Shown here one piece after another: positions 1 to 8,186 of a stretch of DNA of 45,267 bases (positions within the stretch are counted from its first letter, which is position 1; every line of letters begins with the position of its first letter). The translations under genes were made by a program, and so were the position numbers. The stretch is taken from NCBI GenBank assembly GCA_030066795.1, contig JASJAW010000042.1, positions 1 through 45,267 on the forward strand, in the 5' to 3' direction. The DNA is from Dinoroseobacter sp. Its GTDB lineage: Bacteria > Pseudomonadota > Alphaproteobacteria > Rhodobacterales > Rhodobacteraceae. The notes under the pieces were generated by a model. That model ran no database searches and was not told the origin of the DNA. It saw only the letters and a list, made by a program, of their open reading frames with translations.

Positions 1-614
1 GCCAACACGCGAGCGGCCAGATCGCTTTCAAAGCCCTTTTGCGAGGGCTGCGCCTCAGCGTAGCCGCCCAGAACTGAGCCGCGGTGGCGTGCCATGGTTT
101 CAAGGTCGAGAACCTGCCAACCCAGCGCTGGGAGCTTCTGCAGAATATCCGTCTTGCCGGAGCCGGTATCACCGTCCAACAAAAACACCGGGCTCGGAAA
201 CAGCTGCTCATAAAGAGTTTCTTTGACCTTTCGGCGATAGGTTTTGTACCCACCATCCAGTACCTCCGCCCGCCACCCGATCTGCGACAGAATTGACGCG
301 AACGCGTTGGAGCGTTGACCGCCGCGCCAACAATAGACCAAGGGGCGATAACTTCCGGGCTTGTCGAGCAGAAACGTCTGCAAGTGCCGCGCGGCGTTCT
401 GAGCAACCAGAGCTGCGCCGATCTTCCGGGCCTTAAAGGGGCTTTCCTGCTTATAGAGTGTGCCGACCTCCATGCGTTCTTCGTCAGACAGGACCGGCAG
501 GTTGACTGCCCCCAAGATATGGTCTTCGGCATATTCCGCAGGGGAGCGGACGTCGATGATCTCGTCGAACTCCAACTCTGCGAGGTCTTGAAGGGAATTG
601 AGGGCAATCGGCAT
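1..614 (-). CDS. mnmH: tRNA 2-selenouridine synthase MnmH (3' end cut by window)
   Basis: MnmH (SelU/YbbB) replaces sulfur by selenium at wobble uridine 34 of tRNAs for Lys, Glu and Gln, using selenophosphate, via a geranylated intermediate. My translation from the ATG at 612-614 gives an N-terminal rhodanese domain with the catalytic cysteine C95 in the motif YCWRGGQRS, followed by a P-loop GDTGSGKT at about residues 148-155 and the HRGS signature near residue 175. About 204 codons are visible; the family has 350-370, so the C-terminal half lies outside the window. It follows trhO on the same strand by about 41 nt and is probably co-transcribed with it. Recognition is firm; the missing end cannot be judged. 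Confidence 0.93.
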   Translation of the reverse strand, partial: MPIALNSLQDLAELEFDEIIDVRSPAEYAEDHILGAVNLPVLSDEERMEVGTLYKQESPFKARKIGAALVAQNAARHLQTFLLDKPGSYRPLVYCWRGGQRSNAFASILSQIGWRAEVLDGGYKTYRRKVKETLYEQLFPSPVFLLDGDTGSGKTDILQKLPALGWQVLDLETMARHRGSVLGGYAEAQPSQKGFESDLAARVL

Positions 615-655
615 GGCCGTGTACCTAGCCTGACCGGGCTCTCGGGGGAAGCAAA

Positions 656-1555
656 TCAGCTTAGATGTTCTTCGCCGCGCGCGCGGGCGAGCAGGATCTG
701 GTGCTGGCGCTCGCGGAAGCGGGCGCGGTCGGCCTCCGAGTATTCGGCCTTGCAGCGGTGGCACTGCACGCCGGCCTCATACTCCGGTCGCGCTTTGTCC
801 GCCTCAGACAAAGGACGCCGGCAGGCATGACAAAGGTTGTAAGGTCCGGGCTTCAATCCGTGGCCTACCGACACGCGCCGGTCGAACACAAAGCATTCCC
901 CCTGCCACAGGCTGTCTTCCTCAGAGATTTCTTCGAGATATTTCAGGATTCCCCCCTTCAGGTGGAACACGTCCTGTACACCCTGGCTTAGCAGATAGTT
1001 CGTCGATTTCTCGCACCGGATGCCGCCCGTACAAAACATTGCGACGCGCTTGTTGTGGAACCGGTCCTTGTTGTCTTCCCACCACGCAGGGAATTCGCCG
1101 AAGCTCGCTGTCTTCGGATCAATCGCGTTTTGGAATGTGCCAATTTCAACTTCGTAGTCGTTGCGGGTATCGATCACGACGACATCGTCCGCTGAGATCA
1201 GATCATTCCAGTCCTTCGGCTCTATGTAGTGGCCCACAGCCGCAGTCGGATCCACATCTGGCTGATGCATCGTCACGATCTCGCGTTTCAGGCGGACCTT
1301 CAGCTTTCCAAAGGGCATGGTCTGGGCCGTGCTCTCTTTCCACTCAAGATCGGCGCAGCCCGGCAGATCGCGAATATGCGCCAGCACGGCATCGATCCCC
1401 GCACGTGGCCCGGCGATCGTCCCATTGATCCCCTCTCGTGCAATCAGAAGAGAACCTTTTACTCCCTGCGCACAAGCGAGTTTGGCCAGAGGCGTCTTGA
1501 ACGCTGCTGGATCGTCAAAACGCGTAAACTTATAGAGGGCTGCAATCGTAACCAT
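656..1555 (-). CDS. trhO: tRNA uridine(34) hydroxylase TrhO (rhodanese family)
   Basis: TrhO (YceA) makes 5-hydroxyuridine at wobble position 34 of a set of tRNAs, using oxygen. The protein of about 299 residues has the N-terminal ferredoxin-like domain, a rhodanese domain with catalytic C175 in FCTGGIRCEKS, and a C-terminal zinc-ribbon-like tail with two CxxC pairs (CHAC and CHRC). I chose the ATG whose product begins MVTIAALYKF, because homologues begin this way; the frame stays open upstream to a TTG at 1591, which adds 12 unlikely residues. It is divergent from pncA (roughly 100 nt between starts) and lies just upstream of mnmH, another rhodanese enzyme acting on the same tRNA base. Confidence 0.92.
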   Translation of the reverse strand: MVTIAALYKFTRFDDPAAFKTPLAKLACAQGVKGSLLIAREGINGTIAGPRAGIDAVLAHIRDLPGCADLEWKESTAQTMPFGKLKVRLKREIVTMHQPDVDPTAAVGHYIEPKDWNDLISADDVVVIDTRNDYEVEIGTFQNAIDPKTASFGEFPAWWEDNKDRFHNKRVAMFCTGGIRCEKSTNYLLSQGVQDVFHLKGGILKYLEEISEEDSLWQGECFVFDRRVSVGHGLKPGPYNLCHACRRPLSEADKARPEYEAGVQCHRCKAEYSEADRARFRERQHQILLARARGEEHLS

Positions 1556-1655
1556 GCCGGGCATATACTGTGGGATGGGGCCGGCTGCCAAGCGCGCGCC
1601 ATTGACGCGGTAGCGCGCGCTGCGTAGCCAAGTTGCTCAACAGAAGGATCTTCAG

Positions 1656-2258
1656 ATGTCTGACGCCCTGATCGTGATCGATGTTCAGAACGACTTTTGC
1701 CCCGGTGGCGCGCTGGCTGTGCCGGAGGGGGACGCGATTGTGCCCGGGATCAACGCGTTGATGGAGCGGTTCGATGCGGTCATCCTCACACAGGACTGGC
1801 ACCCCGCCGATCATCTGAGTTTTGCAAGCCAGCATCCCGGGAAGGCCCCTCTTGAGATGACGGAGATGCCCTATGGCCCGCAGGTCCTCTGGCCCGATCA
1901 TTGTGTTCAGGGAACCCGTGGCGCAGAGTTTCATGGAGAGTTGAACACGGATCGGGCAGACCTGATCATTCGCAAGGGCTTTCGGCGACAGATCGACAGC
2001 TACTCCGCCTTCTTCGAAAACGACCAAACCACGCCGACGGGGCTTGAGGGATACCTGCGCAGCCGTGGTCTGACAGCACTGACCTTTGTTGGTCTGGCGA
2101 CAGATTTTTGCGTGAACTTTTCGGTACTGGACGCGCGCAGACTTGGTTTTGAGGCAACCGTGCGCACCGATCTCTGCCGAGCGATTGACCTTGATGGATC
2201 CCTCGCTGCCGCCACTCAAGCCATGGCGGAGGCAGGCGCGGACCTGAGTGCCGCCTGA
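1656..2258 (+). CDS. pncA: nicotinamidase PncA
   Basis: Hydrolyses nicotinamide to nicotinate and ammonia, the first step of the deamidating NAD salvage route. The 200-residue protein is the usual size for this isochorismatase-fold family. The catalytic triad is visible as D9 (VIDVQNDF), K107 (IRKGF) and C152 (ATDFCV). Metal ligands are expected in TQDWHPADH (D47, H49, H53). An AGAAGGA ribosome binding site stands 7-8 nt before the ATG. The next gene on the same strand is pncB, which uses the product, so the two form a functional pair. Confidence 0.95.
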   Translation: MSDALIVIDVQNDFCPGGALAVPEGDAIVPGINALMERFDAVILTQDWHPADHLSFASQHPGKAPLEMTEMPYGPQVLWPDHCVQGTRGAEFHGELNTDRADLIIRKGFRRQIDSYSAFFENDQTTPTGLEGYLRSRGLTALTFVGLATDFCVNFSVLDARRLGFEATVRTDLCRAIDLDGSLAAATQAMAEAGADLSAA

Positions 2259-2267
2259 GCCCACCAG

Positions 2268-2290
2268 CCTGTTCCCGGCGGACAGGTTTT
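2268..2290 (+). terminator. weak hairpin after pncA
   Basis: CCTGT (2268-2272) can pair with ACAGG (2282-2286) around a 9-nt loop and is followed by TTTT. The stem is only 5 bp, so it could reduce read-through from pncA into pncB at best. Alternatively it is chance pairing. Confidence 0.3.
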
Positions 2291-2355
2291 GCGTCATTTA
2301 AACTAATCGGATATCAAACTGCGGTGATCGCAGCCCCGAAGCTGAGGATGCAGGT

Positions 2356-3648
2356 TTGGACGATATCGCAACACGCGTTTACAATCACAACTGGAAGATC
2401 GACCCGATCATCCGGTCCTTGATCGATACCGATTTCTACAAATTGCTGATGTGTCAGTCGGTGTTTCGCAACCGCCCCGATACACGCGTCGAGTTCAGCC
2501 TGATCAATCGGACCAAAGATATCCGCCTGGCAGAGCTGATCGACGAAGGGGAGTTGCGCGAACAGCTCGACCATATCCGCTCCCTGTCCCTGAGTCGCGG
2601 TGAAAGCACTTGGCTGCGCGGCAACACGTTTTATGGCAAGCGCCAGATGTTCCGCCCGGATTTCATGGAGTGGTTCGAAAACCTGAAGCTCCCGCCCTAT
2701 GAACTGAGTATCCGTGATGGACAATATGAACTGAGTTTCGAAGGAACGTGGCCAGAGGTCATGCTTTGGGAAATACCCGCACTGTCGGTTCTCATGGAGT
2801 TGCGCTCCCGCGCGGTCCTTCGCGATATGGGCCGGTTCGAACTTCAAGTGCTTTATGCGCGCGCAATGACGAAACTCTGGGAAAAGGTCGAGCGCCTGCG
2901 CAGGATTGACCCGCTTAGACTCGCCGATTTCGGGACCCGGCGACGGCATTCCTTCCTTTGGCAAGACTGGTGCGTACAAGCGATGATCGAAGGGCTTGGC
3001 GAGAAGTTTGCCGGAACCTCGAATTGCCTGATCGCGATGCGCCGGGAGGTCGAAGCGATCGGCACAAATGCACACGAGTTGCCGATGGTCTACTCGGCGC
3101 TGGCCGAGACCGACGCTGAACTTGCCGATGCGCCGTACCGCGTCCTGGCTGATTGGCACGAAGAACATGACGGAAATCTGCGGATCATCCTGCCAGATAC
3201 CTACGGGACTGAGACGTTCCTGAAACGTGCGCCCGATTGGCTGACGGGGTGGACCGGCATTCGCATCGACAGCGGCGATCCAGCCGCAGGAGCAGAACTC
3301 GCAATAGCGTGGTGGAAAGAACGCGGCGAGGATCCTTCAGAAAAACTCGTAATTTTCTCGGACGGTCTCGACGTGCACAAGATCGAAGAACTATCGGCAC
3401 AGTTTTCCGGACGCGTGCGGGTTTCCTTCGGCTGGGGCACGCTTCTGACGAATGACTTCCGGGGACTTGTTCCAGACGAAAGCCTCGCACCATTCTCTCT
3501 GGTGTGCAAAGCCGTCAGCGCGAATGGGCGCCCAACGGTGAAGTTGAGCGACAACCCGAACAAGGCGATGGGACCTGAGAGCGAGGTTGAACGCTATAAG
3601 CGCGTCTTCGCGATTAAGGGACAAACAGCGCAACCGGTGATGGTCTAA
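2356..3648 (+). CDS. pncB: nicotinate phosphoribosyltransferase PncB
   Basis: Converts nicotinate and PRPP to nicotinate mononucleotide, the second step of the salvage pathway begun by the upstream pncA. The 430-residue length fits the family. The N-terminal motif IDTDFYKLLM is the family signature, and GTETFLKRAPDW, RIDSGDPAAG and SFGWGTLLTNDF mark the phosphoribosyltransferase core. The best start is a TTG, giving MDDIATRVYNHNW, as in rhodobacterial homologues; an ATG eight bases upstream is out of frame. A GAGG/AGG stretch at about 2343-2354 serves as ribosome binding site. The gene ends 4 nt before the stop of the convergent arfB. Confidence 0.94.
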   Translation: MDDIATRVYNHNWKIDPIIRSLIDTDFYKLLMCQSVFRNRPDTRVEFSLINRTKDIRLAELIDEGELREQLDHIRSLSLSRGESTWLRGNTFYGKRQMFRPDFMEWFENLKLPPYELSIRDGQYELSFEGTWPEVMLWEIPALSVLMELRSRAVLRDMGRFELQVLYARAMTKLWEKVERLRRIDPLRLADFGTRRRHSFLWQDWCVQAMIEGLGEKFAGTSNCLIAMRREVEAIGTNAHELPMVYSALAETDAELADAPYRVLADWHEEHDGNLRIILPDTYGTETFLKRAPDWLTGWTGIRIDSGDPAAGAELAIAWWKERGEDPSEKLVIFSDGLDVHKIEELSAQFSGRVRVSFGWGTLLTNDFRGLVPDESLAPFSLVCKAVSANGRPTVKLSDNPNKAMGPESEVERYKRVFAIKGQTAQPVMV

Positions 3649-3652
3649 CGCA

Positions 3653-4072
3653 CTAGTCGAGGTCAATCTTCCCGCGCAGCGACTTGACGGCGCCGCGCCG
3701 CGCCTTCGCATCGAGCCGTCTCTTCTTCGAGCCCAGCGTCGGTTTGGTCGGGATACGCCGTTTTGGCGCCTGGAGGGCGCGGGTGATCAGTTCGGCGAGA
3801 CGGTCTCGCGCGATTTCTCTGTTGCGGGCTTGGCTACGCGTCTCATCGACCTGAAGGATAAGCGCGCCGTCTTTGGTCCAGCGCCGTCCGGCAATCCGTT
3901 TCAGGCGTGCTTTTACTGCAGGGGGTAAATTTGGCGAGCGCGCAGCCTCAAACCGCAACTCGACCGCGGTGGCGACCTTGTTGACGTTCTGTCCACCGGG
4001 CCCAGACGCGCGTACAAAGCTTTCCGTTAGTTCCCAGTCTGCAATTTCGATATCGTCTGAGATCTTGATCAT
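3653..4072 (-). CDS. arfB: alternative ribosome-rescue factor ArfB
   Basis: ArfB (YaeJ, ICT1 family) enters the empty A site of stalled ribosomes and hydrolyses the peptidyl-tRNA. The 139-residue protein has the GGQ catalytic motif at residues 26-28 within RASGPGGQNVNK, and the lysine/arginine-rich C-terminal tail (about 100-139) that the family inserts into the mRNA channel. GGAG stands 8 nt before the ATG. Upstream on the same strand are a hairpin terminator (4085-4117) and a tiny ORF with an extreme ribosome binding site (see findings), which may control this gene. It is convergent with pncB. Confidence 0.93.
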   Translation of the reverse strand: MIKISDDIEIADWELTESFVRASGPGGQNVNKVATAVELRFEAARSPNLPPAVKARLKRIAGRRWTKDGALILQVDETRSQARNREIARDRLAELITRALQAPKRRIPTKPTLGSKKRRLDAKARRGAVKSLRGKIDLD

Positions 4073-4084
4073 CCGAGTGCTCCA

Positions 4085-4117
4085 ATCGAAAGGGCCGCCC
4101 TAGATCGGGGCGGCCCT
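4085..4117 (-). terminator. 10-bp hairpin between the small ORF and arfB
   Basis: AGGGCCGCCC (4091-4100) and GGGCGGCCCT (4108-4117) form a perfect 10-bp stem with loop TAGATCG. On the minus strand the stem is followed by TTCGATT, a modest U tract; on the plus strand no T run follows, so it should act leftward. Termination here would stop transcripts coming from queT or the small ORF before arfB. An attenuator role is inference. Confidence 0.5.
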
Positions 4118-4195
4118 GCCGAAAGTTCTGGAGGTGGGGTCGGTTAGATGGGATGAAACCGATCCACCGGAGTGGCTCTTCCGCCAGAGATTGCC

Positions 4196-4252
4196 CTAGC
4201 GGCGCGCTCCTCCGGTTGTCCCGACACCTCTCTCCAACACCTTTCTAGACAC
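4196..4252 (-). CDS. 18-codon leader-like ORF with a 15-nt perfect Shine-Dalgarno
   Basis: A GTG (4250-4252) opens 18 codons ending in TAG; the product would be M/VSRKVLERGVGTTGGARR. It sits 7 nt after GGAGG inside GAAAGGAGGTGATCC (4254-4268), which is complementary to the 3' end of 16S rRNA over 15 bases. An ATG six codons upstream is in frame but would put the ribosome binding site inside the coding region. Two of the first eight codons are AGA, normally rare at this GC content. I do not recognise the peptide. A leader peptide, a small structural protein, or a non-coding RNA that binds 30S subunits are all possible. Confidence 0.45.
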   Translation of the reverse strand: MSRKVLERGVGTTGGARR

Positions 4253-4253
4253 T

Positions 4254-4290
4254 GGATCACCTCCTTTCATTTGTTTCCGTTGAAAAGGAG
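4254..4290 (-). promoter_or_regulatory. Shine-Dalgarno-sequestering hairpin before the small ORF
   Basis: On the minus strand CTCCTTTTCA (4281-4290) can pair with TGAAAGGAG (4261-4269) through 9 bp with one bulged U and an 11-nt loop, hiding the core of the ribosome binding site. Further downstream (about 4123-4141, minus strand) CACCTCC, then CTTTC, offers a competing partner for GAAAGGAGGTG. Upstream, TTGACA (4316-4311) overlaps an imperfect palindrome at 4307-4320 and is a possible -35 element, but I see no convincing -10. Confidence 0.45.
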
Positions 4291-4322
4291 CGTGCCACAT
4301 ATTTTGTGTTTGTCAAAACATT

Positions 4323-4946
4323 TTATGCAAGGTTTGGACGAAGTCGCGCGACAATGACCCGAAATGGCACCAAAGCAAGCAAGGCAAGCGATAGCTTTAC
4401 ACCCCAATCGGCAATCGCAAGCGACACCCACAGAGGTGCAATCGGCCCGACCCCAAGGATCGGCAGCGCCTCGTTCGCCCAGGACACATCATTCGCCGTT
4501 TCGAGAAACGCCAACTGCGCCGAAAATGCGATTGAGAAAAACAGGGCCGTGTCGAGCGTTGAGCCGATCAGCGTGGAGGCCAGCGGTGCCCGCCACCACG
4601 CGCCACCGCGCAATTTATCAAACACAGCGACGTCGACCAGTTGCGCGACCAGGAAGGCAAGACCCGAGCCAATGGCGATCCGCAATGTCACAAGCGGACC
4701 AAACTCACCCATAATTTGTGTTCCGATCAATGAACACCCCACCCCTGTCAGGAAGCCCGCAAACACCACCTTGCGCGCAGCCGCCGTGCCGTAGACGCGG
4801 TTCATGATGTCGGTGACCAGAAAGGCCAGCGGATAGGTAAACGCACCCCAGGTCAGCCATTGGCCAAAGAGGAACTGCACGAGGATGTTCGAGGCGACGA
4901 CAATCGCGGCCATGGCAAGAATGCCGGGCAAGTGGATGCGGGTCAT
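4323..4946 (-). CDS. queuosine precursor transporter (YhhQ/VUT family)
   Basis: Inner-membrane protein of the VUT_1/DUF165 family, whose characterised members import queuosine precursors (preQ0/preQ1) for modification of G34 in tRNA. The 207 residues form about six hydrophobic segments, with family motifs near GAFTYPLAFLVTDIMNRVYG (residues about 34-53) and the C-terminal region GVGPIAPLW to the end. No preQ1-type riboswitch is obvious in the 90 nt upstream. On the minus strand it is followed directly by the small-ORF leader region and arfB. Family assignment is solid; the exact substrate in this organism is inferred. Confidence 0.88.
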   Translation of the reverse strand: MTRIHLPGILAMAAIVVASNILVQFLFGQWLTWGAFTYPLAFLVTDIMNRVYGTAAARKVVFAGFLTGVGCSLIGTQIMGEFGPLVTLRIAIGSGLAFLVAQLVDVAVFDKLRGGAWWRAPLASTLIGSTLDTALFFSIAFSAQLAFLETANDVSWANEALPILGVGPIAPLWVSLAIADWGVKLSLALLALVPFRVIVARLRPNLA

Positions 4947-5035
4947 TGATCTGTTCCGTTTTTACAAGGTTGCGGAGACTTGGCGCAGCGCGCGAATTGC
5001 GTTCGCTTACAGACAAGGCATGTCGAGATCAAGCC

Positions 5036-5917
5036 CTAAGGCAGGCGATATTCGACGATCTCTGTCCGCTGGAAAAGGTTGTAATTATCATCTGATATGA
5101 GCGAAATCCGCAACGCGCCAGTTTTGTCTGCCCATACCGAAATACCTTCAAGATTATCATGGGTCCCGCTTGGTGTTTCGATTAATGTGCGCTCATCCGA
5201 AAGCGTGTCGCCGTCGAGCGCAAAGCTACGCACCCGAGTGGCAAAAAAGACAGTGCGCAACGCACGTTCCAGAACGTAGAGACGCCCGTCAGGCCCAAAA
5301 TCCATTCCAGAGAGAAGGAAATCTCCGCTGCGGGGGATCGCAAACGGTTGACTCCATGTTCCCCCCTCAAGGCAATAGGCGGGGAACGGGCGCTCCCAGC
5401 GTCCCGATCGCTCGGGCGCCGTACAGAGCCGCCCGGAGTCATCGATCGCCAAGGATTCGAGACTGGAATTAAGCTGCATTGAGGGAAAATCAGGATGACG
5501 GAGAAGACCATCTGACACCATCCGGCCTGACAGATCAAATTCTGCTACGCCGTGGATCGCTTCAAAAGAAATGAACACGCGCCCACCCGGAGCCAGCGCG
5601 AGACCTTCCGCATCGCTCTCTTCTTCTGGCAAATCTCGCCCGTCCGGATCGGTCAGCGGTACGATCCGGGCCAGTTCTACACTCTCGATCCGCTCTTCCG
5701 CCCCATACCGGACAATCCGCGCTGATACGAGAAAACCGCGATCCCCGATCCCGAGCAGTGCAGCGCCATCGTCGAGAATCTCGAAGGCGGACAGCCCCCC
5801 AAAATCTGCATCAGGGGAGGACCAGACGAAGGATCCGAGATACTCGGCCTGCTCTGCGGCAACAGCGTGGGCCACAGACAGGAGTATGGCTAGCGCGAGG
5901 CCAAGACTTGAGCGCAT
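5036..5917 (-). CDS. secreted esterase-like phytase-family protein
   Basis: A 293-residue protein with an N-terminal signal peptide (hydrophobic residues 5-20, AxA cleavage near VAAEQ) and a body resembling the esterase-like activity of phytase family (PF13449), a predicted beta-propeller. Recognisable pieces are FGGLSAFEILDDG, GIGDRGF and DNLEGISVW, whose acidic residues probably bind metal. Its start lies 28 nt inside the end of mepA, so the two are translationally linked and both act in the periplasm. Substrate unknown; the family name should not be read as proof of phytase activity. Confidence 0.8.
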   Translation of the reverse strand: MRSSLGLALAILLSVAHAVAAEQAEYLGSFVWSSPDADFGGLSAFEILDDGAALLGIGDRGFLVSARIVRYGAEERIESVELARIVPLTDPDGRDLPEEESDAEGLALAPGGRVFISFEAIHGVAEFDLSGRMVSDGLLRHPDFPSMQLNSSLESLAIDDSGRLCTAPERSGRWERPFPAYCLEGGTWSQPFAIPRSGDFLLSGMDFGPDGRLYVLERALRTVFFATRVRSFALDGDTLSDERTLIETPSGTHDNLEGISVWADKTGALRISLISDDNYNLFQRTEIVEYRLP

Positions 5918-6792
5918 TGTTGAGGTAGGTCCGCCATTACAAAGTCCCTTGCTCCGCGTTTTTTAGGGGCCGGGGCTTTGGGCTTAGCAGCCGTCTTCGG
6001 CGGGTTCAACGCATCAGTCACCCACCAGTTCAGGGAAGCATCGCAACCGGTCCCGCCTTTCGACAGCTCTTTGACCGTTGGGGTCTGCGTCCTGCAGCCT
6101 CGGTTGCCTTTCGGGCATTTTAGGCGGACATGGAAGTGGTAATGATGCCCCCAAAGAGGCCGGATTTTCTGAAGCCATGCCTTGTTGCCCTTGGCGCTGT
6201 TGCACATCGCGATCTTGGCCGGCGCAGTGACGAAAACCCTATCGACCGCCGGATCCTTAGCCGCTGCTTTCAGCAACTCCATGTGCTGAGGCGTCCAGTT
6301 TCCATTAAGACGTTTTTGATCTTTCGACCGCACCGAGATCGAGCTGATCTTCTCCCGCTCGGCGCGGCTCAGGTTGAGGCGCTTCGGAGGCAGCATCCAG
6401 ATATCAATATCCAGTCCCATCTGATGACTTTGATGACCACTGGTCATCGGCCCGCCTCGCGGCTGGCTGATATCGCCGATATAGAGACCTTCCCATCCCG
6501 GAAGGCGCGCAGCAAATCCAGAGAGCCTTTCTACAAAGGCGACCGCATTGGGATGGCCCCAGTTTCGATTGCGACTAAGGCGCATGGCCTGCCATGTGGG
6601 GCCGGTTTCCGGAAGTTGAACTCCGCCCGCCAAGCATCCCTTGGCATAGGTACCGAAAGCCGCCGGTCGTTGCGATGACGCCTGCGCCTTTGATCCGAAC
6701 AATTGGTTCGCCTTGGTTTCTGCCTGTGCCGCGGGCCCCGAAAACACAACAAGAACCGCTGCTATGACTGTGGTTAAGAGTACTCGGATCAT
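5890..6792 (-). CDS. mepA: penicillin-insensitive murein endopeptidase MepA
   Basis: Periplasmic zinc endopeptidase of the LAS family that cuts D-Ala-mDAP cross-links in peptidoglycan. From the ATG at 6790-6792 the protein has 300 residues with a signal peptide (1-24, ending AAQAE). The metal and catalytic residues are visible: H120, H123 and D130 in TSGHQSHQMGLDID, and the two histidines of HYHFHVRL. The frame is open upstream to 6846, but the chosen start makes an ATGA overlap with the MFS gene and places the signal peptide correctly. The C-terminal tail is rich in lysine, proline and alanine. Confidence 0.93.
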   Translation of the reverse strand: MIRVLLTTVIAAVLVVFSGPAAQAETKANQLFGSKAQASSQRPAAFGTYAKGCLAGGVQLPETGPTWQAMRLSRNRNWGHPNAVAFVERLSGFAARLPGWEGLYIGDISQPRGGPMTSGHQSHQMGLDIDIWMLPPKRLNLSRAEREKISSISVRSKDQKRLNGNWTPQHMELLKAAAKDPAVDRVFVTAPAKIAMCNSAKGNKAWLQKIRPLWGHHYHFHVRLKCPKGNRGCRTQTPTVKELSKGGTGCDASLNWWVTDALNPPKTAAKPKAPAPKKRGARDFVMADLPQQCAQVLASR

Positions 6793-8114
6793 TGCCTGCT
6801 CGCTTCTTTGTCCGATTGCACCCACCGTAACAGAAACAGACCACAAAGAAAGAGCACGATTAGCGGAAGAAGACCGGCGCGCTGTGACCCGGTGGCCTCC
6901 GTTACAACGGTAATGAGGAACGGTGCTACGAAAGCTGTCGCCTTGCCAGCCAGAGCATAGAGCCCGAATGCTTCGGTCATCCGCTCGGGATGGGCCTGAT
7001 GCACCATCATCGTCCGGCTGGCCGCGTGCAGAATGCCGCCTGCCGCACCGATCAGGCTTCCACAGATATAAAAAGCGATATCAGGGAGCGCGCTTTCGGG
7101 CGACACGGCGATGCCAAAGACGCTCTCGCGCGAGATCATGACCACAGCAATGCCAACGAGCGTGAGCACGGCGATGCAACTCGCGATCACCGGTTTAGGC
7201 CCAAACGCCCGGTCAGCGAAACCGCCCAACCATGATGCGATCGCTGCAGCGATGGCGGCAATGATCCCAAAGACCCCTATCGACACGATGCTCCACTCAA
7301 GCACGCCACGCGCATAAATCCCGCCAAATACGTAAAACGCTGAAAGAGCGTCCCGGTACAGCATCGACGCACCCAAGAACGCGAACAGGCTCGGACGGCT
7401 TGGCAGACCTTTGATGGTGCCCCAAAGCTCGCCGAGGCTCTTACGGACATCTGGGCGCTTCCGCGCGGCGGTTTCGGTCACCCAGATGGCAAAGGGGATC
7501 ATGAAAACCACAAACCAAATCGCAACAAACGGGCCGACGCTACGGGTGCCTTGGTACGTTTCCGGATCGAGGCCAAGGGCTGGCGGGTTCCCTAGAAGCG
7601 TCACGCCTGCGTCGTTCTCAGCAAGGAAAAGCAACATGATCAAAAGCGAAACCACACCGCCTGCATATCCTACCGCACCGCCAGTGCCGGAGATGCGCCC
7701 AATCTCCCTTCGCGGTCCAAGGTCGGGCAACATCGCATTGGTGAAGATCGTCGCGAACTCCATCCCGATCAAACCGATGCCGAAAAATACGAGGATCAGA
7801 ACGACATTGTCAGCGCCCGGCACGGCTATCCAAAGCCCAGTGGCACCAACTACATAAAAAAGCGAGAAGAGACCGATCCATGGACGCCTGCGGTTGGTTC
7901 CATCAGCCACCGCGCCCAGTACTGGCGCCAGACAGGCGATGATTACGCCGCTTACCGACATCGCGTAACCCCACATGATCTGCGCTTGCACGGGGTCGCC
8001 AACGACAGTTGTGAAATAAGGCGCGAAAATAAAGGTCAGGATCAGCGTTGCATAGGGCTGGCTGGCCCAGTCGAACATCATCCAGCCCCAGACACGTTTT
8101 CGCATGCTTGCCAT
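6789..8114 (-). CDS. MFS transporter, UMF1 (Atg22-like) family
   Basis: A 441-residue polytopic membrane protein with about 12 hydrophobic segments. The N-terminus (VWGWMMFDWASQPYATLILTF) carries the WxxYDWANS-like signature of the UMF1/Atg22 branch of the major facilitator superfamily, and a conserved loop NRRRPWIG follows TM2/3. It is the first gene of a three-gene minus-strand operon: its stop overlaps the mepA start (ATGA). The substrate is unknown. Coupling to a murein hydrolase suggests, as inference only, transport of a cell-wall fragment or amino-acid-like compound. Confidence 0.87.
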   Translation of the reverse strand: MASMRKRVWGWMMFDWASQPYATLILTFIFAPYFTTVVGDPVQAQIMWGYAMSVSGVIIACLAPVLGAVADGTNRRRPWIGLFSLFYVVGATGLWIAVPGADNVVLILVFFGIGLIGMEFATIFTNAMLPDLGPRREIGRISGTGGAVGYAGGVVSLLIMLLFLAENDAGVTLLGNPPALGLDPETYQGTRSVGPFVAIWFVVFMIPFAIWVTETAARKRPDVRKSLGELWGTIKGLPSRPSLFAFLGASMLYRDALSAFYVFGGIYARGVLEWSIVSIGVFGIIAAIAAAIASWLGGFADRAFGPKPVIASCIAVLTLVGIAVVMISRESVFGIAVSPESALPDIAFYICGSLIGAAGGILHAASRTMMVHQAHPERMTEAFGLYALAGKATAFVAPFLITVVTEATGSQRAGLLPLIVLFLCGLFLLRWVQSDKEASRQ

Positions 8115-8186
8115 AGGGCGCCTCTTACCTGCACGTTGCTGACAGTAGGCGGCGTTACCGACCGGGACGCAAGAGGCTATTGGCGA

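Noticed and set aside
4253..4268. Match to the 3' end of 16S rRNA on the plus strand (TGGATCACCTCCTTTC)
   Set aside because: Only 16 bases match and the flanks do not; the complementary strand is better explained as a very strong ribosome binding site.
4947..5035. preQ1 riboswitch before the queuosine transporter
   Set aside because: No pseudoknot-like preQ1-I or preQ1-II consensus could be seen in the upstream 90 nt.
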